Assembly: GCF_032925565.1 (NCBI RefSeq)
Contig: NZ_CP136708.1
Span: 2,294,001-2,358,000 of the forward strand
Source of the DNA: Alteromonas sp. CI.11.F.A3
Lineage (GTDB): Bacteria; Pseudomonadota; Gammaproteobacteria; Enterobacterales; Alteromonadaceae
Direction: 5' to 3'
DNA: 64,000 bases
Part shown: positions 56,577 to 64,000 of the stretch, in pieces
Layout of the letters: every line of letters starts with the position of its first letter
How positions within the stretch are numbered: position 1 is the stretch's first letter
Made by a program: the position numbers and the translations under genes
The notes under the pieces: generated by a model
Databases searched by the model: none
What the model was told of the DNA's origin: nothing
What the model saw: only the letters and a program-made list of their open reading frames with translations

Positions 56577-58328
56577 ATGCGTGGATTAACACTAGCGATA
56601 ATAGCGCTTTTGCTGATTGCGGGCGACAGCGGCCGTTACACTCAGCAGTTAGTGCGTAATGCTACATCGGCAATACAGGCTTACGATAAGCAACTTCTTA
56701 CAGCCGAACCTCGCTCTAATGAGCCTGATTTGCCCGAGTCATTAATCCCCGAACAATCTTTTTCTGATTCAACTGGCTCTGATATAGCTGCCTCTGATAC
56801 AGCAAGCACTGATTTAACGTCTAGTACTTCTGCGAATAACCCACCTCCATTAAAGCAAAGTGTTTACGCGCTGCTGTGGCTTGCGGCGCAAAACCATGAA
56901 CAGTCTGGTACAAGTCAGGGCAGCGATAATGCTAGCGAAGAAGCGCAACGCCTTCTTATTACGCTAGCAAGTAAAAACAACGCCCAATATTGGCTTGAGC
57001 AGCTAGCTTCAATTAATAACGCTGACGCTGCATGGGCTTTGTACCAGCTACTTGGTGAAGAGGCCGCTTCCGACCGGCTCGTTCGTTTAGCTGCTCTCGG
57101 TAACGTTGCTGAAGCTCAGCTGGCTTTCGCCATGGCCACTGAGAACCCTGAAAAACGAGAAAAATGGCTAATAAGAGCGGCTGAACAAGGTTATATGCCA
57201 GCACAAGCGGCACTCGCCGATTGGTATCTATTACACGCTCAACCAGAATTAGCCAAACCTTGGCTCCAAAAAACGGCCATGCAAGATATGCAAAGTGCAT
57301 TTAAGTATGGCAGGTTGCTGTGGGATGAAAATAATCGCGAAGATGCAAAGGGGTTTATTCAGCGTGCGGCCAAAGAAGGCCATAAACTAGCGCAGCAAAT
57401 GGCATCCGTTATCAAGCGATACAGCCCAACAACACCTTCTAATGTGCCTCGATATACATGGCAATCAAATACAATGTGCCATCAGCGAATACAACTTGTG
57501 GCCACGTCGTTAGCCACGATTGCTCGAGCGGATAAGTTATACAAAGACTATAAGAATGATGAGCGGCTAAGCGAACTTCCATTATGTATTGCGCCGCCTA
57601 TATGGCTTGAAAATAACGTGCTCGACTGTAACGCTAATTTTCAAGGGCAAGGTAATCTTGCCTGTAACGTAAAGCCGCTCGCTCCCATTGTAAAAGCGCG
57701 GGATGTTACCCACGCCATTGTGGTATCAGAGCAAGGCAAAGCCAATGTTCAAAATGGGGTGATGTACTTAGATATAAGCGATGCTTACTCAGTGATGGTG
57801 CATGAACTGGCGCACTTCTCGGGTTTCATTGATGAATACGCGCTGTCACGTAATGCCGCGAGGCGTTACTGCTCCAGCGAAGGGTTAAACACGTTTGCTC
57901 CTCCTAATCTTACTATGGACGGTGCCATTGCTTATCATCCTCAAAACACGGTAAATCGCTGGGAAACAACAGCCAAAGAAGAATTTTTACCTTTGCGGGT
58001 AGGTACGGCTAAAACCTGTGGTGCGATAAACGTAACCAGCTACAAGCCTAGCCGTGTGATCACGTTTATGGAGCACCATGATAGTGGTGTAATACCTGAT
58101 TTGTATTTGTCGTTGTGGCAAGAGCAATTAGCGAATCCGGCAGCGCAGCGACCCATTTCAATGAATTTGTTCCAAGCATTTCATAAAAACGGACAGCCAG
58201 AAGAAGCAGGGCAATGGCTTGCGGCCTACGAAAGCCACAAGGCGAGTGGTGAAATGAATGCGGGTGAGGCAGCAGCAGATGCTGCTACCACTACAAATAC
58301 AGGCAGTAATAACGATACCGAAGAGTAG
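56577..58328 (+). CDS. Sel1-repeat protein with an HExxH peptidase-like domain
   Basis: The 583-residue protein begins with a hydrophobic segment (GLTLAIIALLLIAGDS) that may be a signal anchor, then an acidic Ser/Thr-rich linker. Helical Sel1-like repeats cover about residues 95-280 (AAEQGYMPAQAALADWYL and similar). From about 300 a cysteine-containing domain leads to VHELAHFSGFIDEYALS, with His409, Glu410 and His413. The HExxHxxGxxDEY pattern recalls M64-type metallopeptidases. Being next to nlpI, it may act on envelope proteins or peptidoglycan. The enzyme assignment is by motif only. Confidence 0.65.
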   Translation: MRGLTLAIIALLLIAGDSGRYTQQLVRNATSAIQAYDKQLLTAEPRSNEPDLPESLIPEQSFSDSTGSDIAASDTASTDLTSSTSANNPPPLKQSVYALLWLAAQNHEQSGTSQGSDNASEEAQRLLITLASKNNAQYWLEQLASINNADAAWALYQLLGEEAASDRLVRLAALGNVAEAQLAFAMATENPEKREKWLIRAAEQGYMPAQAALADWYLLHAQPELAKPWLQKTAMQDMQSAFKYGRLLWDENNREDAKGFIQRAAKEGHKLAQQMASVIKRYSPTTPSNVPRYTWQSNTMCHQRIQLVATSLATIARADKLYKDYKNDERLSELPLCIAPPIWLENNVLDCNANFQGQGNLACNVKPLAPIVKARDVTHAIVVSEQGKANVQNGVMYLDISDAYSVMVHELAHFSGFIDEYALSRNAARRYCSSEGLNTFAPPNLTMDGAIAYHPQNTVNRWETTAKEEFLPLRVGTAKTCGAINVTSYKPSRVITFMEHHDSGVIPDLYLSLWQEQLANPAAQRPISMNLFQAFHKNGQPEEAGQWLAAYESHKASGEMNAGEAAADAATTTNTGSNNDTEE

Positions 58329-58332
58329 GGTA

Positions 58333-59085
58333 TTACACTCGTTTTCTTAATGCCTCATCACGTAATTCACTTACCCACATAGATGTAGCGCCACAAATGG
58401 CGACTGGCATAACAATAAAATTCACCACGGGAATAAGTGAAAAGATATTCACCATCACGCCAAAGGACATCGATTTGCCTTTATGTTGTGACAGGTGATT
58501 TTGCATGCGCTTAAAGTCAATTTTGTGATTATCGTAAGGGTAATCGCAGTATTGAATGGCCATCATCCAGGCAGAAAACAAGAACCATAGAATTTGCCCG
58601 AACACAGGCACAAATATAAACAGTATTAAGAAGCCTATAGCGCGAGGGATATACCAAAATAGTTTGGTGAATTCTCGTCCCAAGGTGCGAGGAATGTCTT
58701 TTACCAAGTCGAGCAATCCGTCGTCGCCCATGGCTTGCCCTGTTAAGTGCCGCTCGACTTTTTCTGATAATACACCGTTAAAAGGCGCAGCAATCCAGTT
58801 TGCGAGTGTGCCGAATATAAGGGCAAATATAAGCAGTACACTTAATACTGCTAATGGCCATAAAAAGAAATTCACTGCCGTTTTAACCCAACCCAGCCAT
58901 TCAGGCACTAAGTTGATGACATAGCTTATGCCGTATTCAATTTGGCCAAATAGAAAATAAAATGCGGCGGAAAAAAGCAGGATATTGATAGCCAAGGGAA
59001 CAAAAACAAAACGTTTTAGGCCCTTAGTTTTGATTAATGAAAACCCTTCAAAAAAATAATGTACACCACTTCGCGAACTCATCAT
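58333..59085 (-). CDS. cysZ: Sulfate transport protein CysZ
   Basis: The 250-residue protein is the CysZ/EI24 type: SGVHYFFEGFSLIKTKGLKRFVFVPLAINI at the start, four or more membrane helices, and NWIAAPFNGVLSEKVERHL between them. CysZ imports sulfate for cysteine synthesis. The gene runs convergent with the Sel1/peptidase-like gene and divergent from smc. Confidence 0.93.
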   Translation of the reverse strand: MMSSRSGVHYFFEGFSLIKTKGLKRFVFVPLAINILLFSAAFYFLFGQIEYGISYVINLVPEWLGWVKTAVNFFLWPLAVLSVLLIFALIFGTLANWIAAPFNGVLSEKVERHLTGQAMGDDGLLDLVKDIPRTLGREFTKLFWYIPRAIGFLILFIFVPVFGQILWFLFSAWMMAIQYCDYPYDNHKIDFKRMQNHLSQHKGKSMSFGVMVNIFSLIPVVNFIVMPVAICGATSMWVSELRDEALRKRV

Positions 59086-59366
59086 TACTCCATTGCTCGG
59101 TTTTACTAAGGCGGTTTTACTGAAACATGTTACTTACACATAGTTACTGGAACATAGTTACTTACACATTATACGTAACACCCTAACGCAAACGAAATGG
59201 TAATTGTTACAAGCTGTTAGATTTGGTAAAGTCCAAGCATAATAAAAACCATAAAAATGTGCTTCCTAATGCACTTAGCCAATACGCTAAATATTTCTTT
59301 TATAACGTTTAACCCATATCAGCTGGGCACCTCTTGTTACGTAGCTATAGTGCGTAAGGTAGTGTT
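59086..59366. promoter_or_regulatory. cysZ-smc divergent region with a direct repeat
   Basis: AACATGTTACTTACACAT near 59124 recurs with one extra base at 59151-59169. The region must contain the promoters of both genes. A regulator cannot be named. Confidence 0.4.
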
Positions 59367-62300
59367 GTGCGCTTAAAAAAGATCAAGTTAGCGGGCTTTA
59401 AGTCCTTTGTAGACCCAACCACAATTCCTTTTCCTAGTGAAATGACTGCTGTCGTCGGCCCAAATGGGTGCGGAAAGTCGAATGTAATCGATGCCGTACG
59501 ATGGGTGTTAGGGGAAAGTTCTGCTAAGAATTTACGTGGCGATGCCATGACAGACGTTATTTTTAACGGCTCTAGTGCACGTAAACCTGTGGGGCAGTGC
59601 AGTGTTGAGTTGTTTTTTGATAACAGTGCAGGGCGAATTGGCGGTGAATATGCTACCTACAGCGAATTATCGGTAAGACGATTAGTCACCCGCGATGCCC
59701 AATCTACTTACTTTCTAAATGGCACTAAGTGTCGTCGCCGTGATGTAACCGATCTGTTTTTAGGCACAGGATTAGGGCCTCGCTCTTATGCCATCATTGA
59801 ACAAGGCATGATTTCTCGGCTAATAGAATCTAAGCCGCAAGAGCTGCGTGTTTTCATTGAAGAAGCGGCCGGTATTTCTAAATACAAAGAAAGAAGGCGA
59901 GAAACCGAAAACCGTATACGCCACACGCAAGATAACCTAGAGCGGTTAAATGATGTGCGAGATGAGCTTGGCCAACAACTTGAAAAGCTTCAGCGACAAG
60001 CTGCGGCGGCTACACGCTATAAAGCGTTGCGCGAAAAAGTCCGTGAACTCAAAGGGCAGTTAGCGGGTATCCGCTTTTTGAAAAATAACGAACAAACTGA
60101 AAATTTGCAGCAGGCGCTACAAGGTCATCAGCAAGCACTTGATGCATTAGTGTCTCGACAACATGGCGACGAAGCGGGCATGCTCACCTACAAAGAGCAA
60201 CTGGCGCAAAATAAACAAGCCGCCGACGACGTACAGCAGCAACTATTTACCACCAGTAACGCCATTACCCGCATTGAACAAAACGAATTACATAGTCAGC
60301 AGCGCAAACAGCAAATTGAGGCCGAACTAGCCACGTTAAACGAACAAACGAACTTGTTGGTTACGGGGTTAGATGAAGCTAACCAAGCGTTAGCTTCATC
60401 TAAAACAGGTTTAGATGCCTTGTTGCCCCAGCAAGAATTAAATGATGAAGCCTTGGCGCAAGCCAAAGACATGTTTCAAAATGCCGAGCAAGAGCGCCGG
60501 GATTTCAGTACACAAAGCCGTGAGCACGAACAAATCTATCATCGCTTAAAGCAAGAAGTACAAACCTGCCACAGTCAGATTCAGTCGACAATGAACATGC
60601 AACTTCGTACTACGCAGCGTATTAGTGAGCTGAATGATGAGCTTACTCAGCTTGATACCGATGATATTAGCGAACGTATTGCGATATTGGCCGCGCAAAT
60701 TGACGAAGCCGAAGTTCAGGTTAGCGGGGCATTGGAACAGTACAACGGCACCAAGGAAGCCCTAGCAAGCAATCAGCAAGCCTTAGCACAAGCAGAGTCA
60801 ATGCATAGACAGCTAGATGGCGAACGACAATCATTGCAATCTACCATTGCAGCACTATCTGCACTGCAAGATGACGCTGCTACCAGCAATACAGATGTGC
60901 ATAGCGACTTACAGCTGTTGTGGCAGCAGCTAACCGTGCCAGAACATTTAAATGACTGTGTGGAAACCGTATTGCGCTATTGGCATCAACCGTATATTGC
61001 CGGTTCCCTTGAAGTAAACGAATTAGTTAATCAGATAACGTTTTTGCCCATGGGCGGGCGAGTGTTTGCGCAATCCGCTTTCACTGATGTAAAGCAACCC
61101 AACACCCTGGCCGCCGCCTTGCCAAATGAACGGGTACCAGAAGCGTTCAATCATATCCTATTATGTGAAACCAATGCTGATGCACTGGGTAGTGTTAATA
61201 CCCTTGCAGAAGGACAAACCTTACTTTCTCAAGAAGGGCTTTGGTGTGCCAAAGATTGGGTAGTGAGGGGCGGTGAAGTTGAGAACAGTGTGTTGCATAG
61301 AGCATCAAAACTGGCTGAATTAAGTGAAACTCTTAACCGCATTGAAAGCGATTTAACATTAGCTCAAGCAAAAGTAGAAGAAGCTGACACGCTAGTTAAT
61401 TGTAATGCTGAGCAAAGTGAAAATGCCAAACTCACTTATGAAAACCTTAAAAATACCCTAGTTCAACATACTAATGCCATGTCTGTTTTGGTAATGCAAA
61501 ACGAACAATTAGCGGCACGGAATGCAAAACTTAAAGACGAATTAAGCAAGCAAAACGTCATGTTAGATAAAGAAGAAGCGCAGCTTATAACATTGTCTGA
61601 TCAGCTTGAAATACATGAAGCACAGCTCTCAGAATACGAAGAGCGGGTTAGTGAAGCACAAAACAACCGAGAAAAATTTGATAATAAGGTGGCGCAACTT
61701 CGCAGTAAGGTAGAGTCGTTAACACATCAGGCTCATGAGATGGCATTGAAAGTACAGCAATTGGAAAGTCATCAAAATTTATACGCGCAACAGGTAACGC
61801 GTAACCAACAGCAGCTAACCGATTATCAATCTAGACGAGATACGCTAAGCAAAGAGCTTAACGACTTGTCGGCGCCACAAGCAGTTCAAAAAGTTCAACT
61901 ACAAGAATTGCTTACCCAAAAAAGTGAGCTCGAAAATAAGCGTTCTGAGTACCAATCTAAGCATGATGAAATAGAACAATTGTTGCGCGAGTCAGAAAAA
62001 GGTCAACAGGCGTTGGCTAAAGACATTCAAGAGCGCACCAGCAATATCGAAAAGCTAAATATCGAGATTGAAGGGTTTAAAGTGCGTGCTACCGCTATTT
62101 TGGAGCAGCTAGAAGACAGCAAGCTGTCGCTTAAATCTATTCTTGAAACACTGCCTGACGAGGCTGAAGAATCAAAGTGGCAGAAAGAGCTTGAAAGCAC
62201 CCAAGGGAGTTTGTCACGCTTAGGGGCGGTGAACCTGGCCGCGGTAGAAGAATACGAAACCCAATCGGAACGAAAGTTACACCTTGATACTCAATATAAT

Positions 62301-62834
62301 GATTTAACCGATGCGTTAGAAACATTACAAAGCGCGATACGTAAAATAGATAAAGAAACCCGTACCCGTTTTTCTACTACATTTGAGCAAGTGAACCAAG
62401 ATTTGAAAGCCCTGTTTCCCAAAGTGTTCGGGGGAGGCTCAGCCTACTTAGCCTTAACCGACGATGACTTACTGGAAACCGGGGTGACCATCATGGCACG
62501 CCCTCCTGGTAAGAAAAATAGTACAATTCACCTTTTAAGCGGTGGAGAAAAAGCGTTAACCGCTTTATCATTGGTATTTGCGATATTTAGGCTTAATCCA
62601 GCACCATTTTGTTTGCTGGATGAAGTGGATGCACCATTGGATGATGCTAACGTTGGGCGTTTTTGTAACTTGGTTTCAGAAATGTCGCAAACGGTGCAGT
62701 TTATTTATATCACCCACAATAAGATTGCGATGGAAATGGCAAGTCATTTAACCGGTGTTACCATGGCAGAACCTGGTGTGTCTAGGATGGTAGCGGTTGA
62801 TGTTGATGAAGCAATGGCTTTCGCAGAAGCATAA
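59367..62834 (+). CDS. smc: Chromosome segregation/condensation ATPase SMC
   Basis: The 1155-residue protein has the ABC-type head split between its ends. The P-loop is GPNGCGKSNV (about residues 31-40), with EQGMISRLIESKPQELR following. At the C terminus come LLSGGEKALTALSLVFA (about 1055-1071) and FCLLDEVDAPLDDANV (Walker B). Two long coiled coils (about 170-500 and 660-1000) flank a hinge at about 510-650. A GTG start gives MRLKKIKLAGFKSF, the standard SMC start. Presence of SMC indicates SMC-ScpAB rather than MukBEF condensin. Confidence 0.97.
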   Translation: MRLKKIKLAGFKSFVDPTTIPFPSEMTAVVGPNGCGKSNVIDAVRWVLGESSAKNLRGDAMTDVIFNGSSARKPVGQCSVELFFDNSAGRIGGEYATYSELSVRRLVTRDAQSTYFLNGTKCRRRDVTDLFLGTGLGPRSYAIIEQGMISRLIESKPQELRVFIEEAAGISKYKERRRETENRIRHTQDNLERLNDVRDELGQQLEKLQRQAAAATRYKALREKVRELKGQLAGIRFLKNNEQTENLQQALQGHQQALDALVSRQHGDEAGMLTYKEQLAQNKQAADDVQQQLFTTSNAITRIEQNELHSQQRKQQIEAELATLNEQTNLLVTGLDEANQALASSKTGLDALLPQQELNDEALAQAKDMFQNAEQERRDFSTQSREHEQIYHRLKQEVQTCHSQIQSTMNMQLRTTQRISELNDELTQLDTDDISERIAILAAQIDEAEVQVSGALEQYNGTKEALASNQQALAQAESMHRQLDGERQSLQSTIAALSALQDDAATSNTDVHSDLQLLWQQLTVPEHLNDCVETVLRYWHQPYIAGSLEVNELVNQITFLPMGGRVFAQSAFTDVKQPNTLAAALPNERVPEAFNHILLCETNADALGSVNTLAEGQTLLSQEGLWCAKDWVVRGGEVENSVLHRASKLAELSETLNRIESDLTLAQAKVEEADTLVNCNAEQSENAKLTYENLKNTLVQHTNAMSVLVMQNEQLAARNAKLKDELSKQNVMLDKEEAQLITLSDQLEIHEAQLSEYEERVSEAQNNREKFDNKVAQLRSKVESLTHQAHEMALKVQQLESHQNLYAQQVTRNQQQLTDYQSRRDTLSKELNDLSAPQAVQKVQLQELLTQKSELENKRSEYQSKHDEIEQLLRESEKGQQALAKDIQERTSNIEKLNIEIEGFKVRATAILEQLEDSKLSLKSILETLPDEAEESKWQKELESTQGSLSRLGAVNLAAVEEYETQSERKLHLDTQYNDLTDALETLQSAIRKIDKETRTRFSTTFEQVNQDLKALFPKVFGGGSAYLALTDDDLLETGVTIMARPPGKKNSTIHLLSGGEKALTALSLVFAIFRLNPAPFCLLDEVDAPLDDANVGRFCNLVSEMSQTVQFIYITHNKIAMEMASHLTGVTMAEPGVSRMVAVDVDEAMAFAEA

Positions 62835-62853
62835 CAAAGGGCGACGAAGCTAA

Positions 62854-64000
62854 ATGGAAGATGAATTACGTCTATCACTATTGTTTGCAGGTACCTGCTT
62901 TATAATTGCAGTGCTTGCACACGGTATTTGGAAAATTCGCAAAAACACAAAACCGAACAGTAAACCTCGGGTTGAACCTAGGCAGTGGGCAGATACGGGC
63001 GAGGAAGAAGGTTCGCAATCAGAAGGTTTTGATGAATTAGGTATTGGCCAAGTTCGCGTGGTGAGCTCTGGCAATGCACAAGAAAATTCACAAAACGATT
63101 TCGATGCAATCGATGAGCAAAACCCAAGTGACGCAAGTAGCAATGGACATAGCGATGCCAATCGCACAGCGGCAAATGCCTCTAAAGCAAAAAGCTTTTA
63201 TGGCACCGATGACAGCTATGGTGATGAAAGCGATGTTAGTAATGTATCGGATAAACTGGCGCCTGAAAACGATACCAGTGATCACCTAGCGACATCTGCA
63301 CAGAAAGAAGCTAGTACTTCAAACTCTGGTTCAAGTGCTGCCACAAGTGCTAATGGTTCAAAAACGAGTTCTGAAGATTCCGCTTGTGACACAAATGCAC
63401 CGAAAGAAAAGGTGGTCGATAAACCTAAGCTTTATGGTTCGGTTGTGTCTAATCCAAAGCCGCATCTTCAAAGCAGTTCAGCTCCTGCAAATGAGGACGG
63501 TGGTTTCAGTTCAGACTCATTTCCAGAACCTCCAGGGTTTCTATTACGTGAAGGTGACGATGAATCTGCTAGTGAAGCTGCCGCTAGCACTACCAACCAG
63601 CCCTCTGCAAATTATAGCGCTGTCGATAATACACCAGTGTCTCATGATGCAGGCAATAGTGAATCAGCACCTGAACACAATTCACCAGAAATCGATGATT
63701 TCAGTTTAGATTCACCGGCAACGCAATCTGTGTCGGGGAATACTGCAGAGACAGACCGTAAAGACGCTGAACATCGGGTAAGCGAAGGTGCTGAAGTCGT
63801 TAGTGCCAGCGGCCTAGGTCAACAAGCTAAGCGATTTATGAAAGGAAAGCGCAGCAAACCTATTTCTCGCAAGCGCCAAGAGCCTAAATTTGGCGATGAT
63901 CAAATGCGTATCGATTTTGATGATAGTGCAGCCAGTACCGCCAATGCAGCCAATTCAGAAGGCGCAGAAAGTGCGAATACAGGCAGCCAAGATAACAGTA
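62854..64000 (+). CDS. zipA: Cell division protein ZipA, 3' end outside the window
   Basis: The frame is open from the ATG at 62854, 19 bases after smc, to the end of the window, 382 codons. The start MEDELRLSLLFAGTCFIIAVLAHGIWKIRKN is the ZipA membrane anchor with its basic stop-transfer end. A long acidic, Ser/Ala/Asp-rich linker follows, much longer than the linker of E. coli ZipA. The FtsZ-binding C-terminal domain lies beyond the window. The smc-zipA order supports the call. Confidence 0.88.
   Translation, partial: MEDELRLSLLFAGTCFIIAVLAHGIWKIRKNTKPNSKPRVEPRQWADTGEEEGSQSEGFDELGIGQVRVVSSGNAQENSQNDFDAIDEQNPSDASSNGHSDANRTAANASKAKSFYGTDDSYGDESDVSNVSDKLAPENDTSDHLATSAQKEASTSNSGSSAATSANGSKTSSEDSACDTNAPKEKVVDKPKLYGSVVSNPKPHLQSSSAPANEDGGFSSDSFPEPPGFLLREGDDESASEAAASTTNQPSANYSAVDNTPVSHDAGNSESAPEHNSPEIDDFSLDSPATQSVSGNTAETDRKDAEHRVSEGAEVVSASGLGQQAKRFMKGKRSKPISRKRQEPKFGDDQMRIDFDDSAASTANAANSEGAESANTGSQDNS

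Overview
The window looks like chromosomal DNA of a marine gammaproteobacterium of the Alteromonas type. This rests on several things: two large TonB-dependent receptors and a TonB-linked iron-uptake cassette, choline-to-betaine genes, a complete sodium-type (N-type) F-ATPase operon, an smc gene next to zipA, and a tmRNA whose tag reads ANDENYALAA. No rRNA, tRNA or CRISPR array was found. The genus is inferred from gene style and not proven.

Layout. 1-2209: end of a three-gene membrane cassette (DUF3649, PepSY-TM, DUF3325). 2225-3598: unknown membrane protein. 3.6-13.8 kb: choline block, with BetI-like operator boxes, betB, betA, a reduced BCCT-like transporter, a TonB-dependent receptor and an exported PHP-family hydrolase. 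Together these could take up a choline-containing compound, release choline and oxidise it to glycine betaine. 14.5-16.1 kb: a pair of coupled microproteins and an MFS exporter.

16418-29514 is a 13.1 kb integrated element in the 3' end of ssrA (tmRNA). It is bounded by a 21-bp direct repeat and carries a tyrosine integrase at the ssrA end. Its cargo is an Xre/ImmA-type pair, a DUF2971 protein, a small serine recombinase, a protein with the three motifs of HUH replication nucleases, and at least four nuclease genes (two GIY-YIG, one EVE-HNH-like, one exported DUF1524-like). Three of those nuclease genes are broken. The element rebuilds the tmRNA 3' end and supplies a new terminator, while the old terminator now lies 13 kb away. 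Paired TCGTGACAC boxes with the same 13-bp pitch occur just inside both ends and look like integrase arm sites.

29.5-41.2 kb: ssrA, a flavin oxidoreductase, smpB, ratA-rnfH, a MarR regulator, a full-length BetT choline transporter, a second TonB receptor, a TPR-sulfotransferase and a DinB-fold protein. 41.2-48.1 kb: the N-ATPase operon atpDCQRBEFAG on the minus strand, with a b/delta fusion and a c subunit carrying a carboxylate in each helix. 48.4-50.1 kb: small lipoprotein and membrane proteins. 50.1-52.7 kb: MFS exporter and an old-yellow-enzyme gene. 53.1-55.0 kb: TonB, an ECF sigma factor and a probable anti-sigma partner. 55.1-64.0 kb: cdd, nlpI, a Sel1/metallopeptidase-like protein, cysZ, smc and the start of zipA, which runs off the window.
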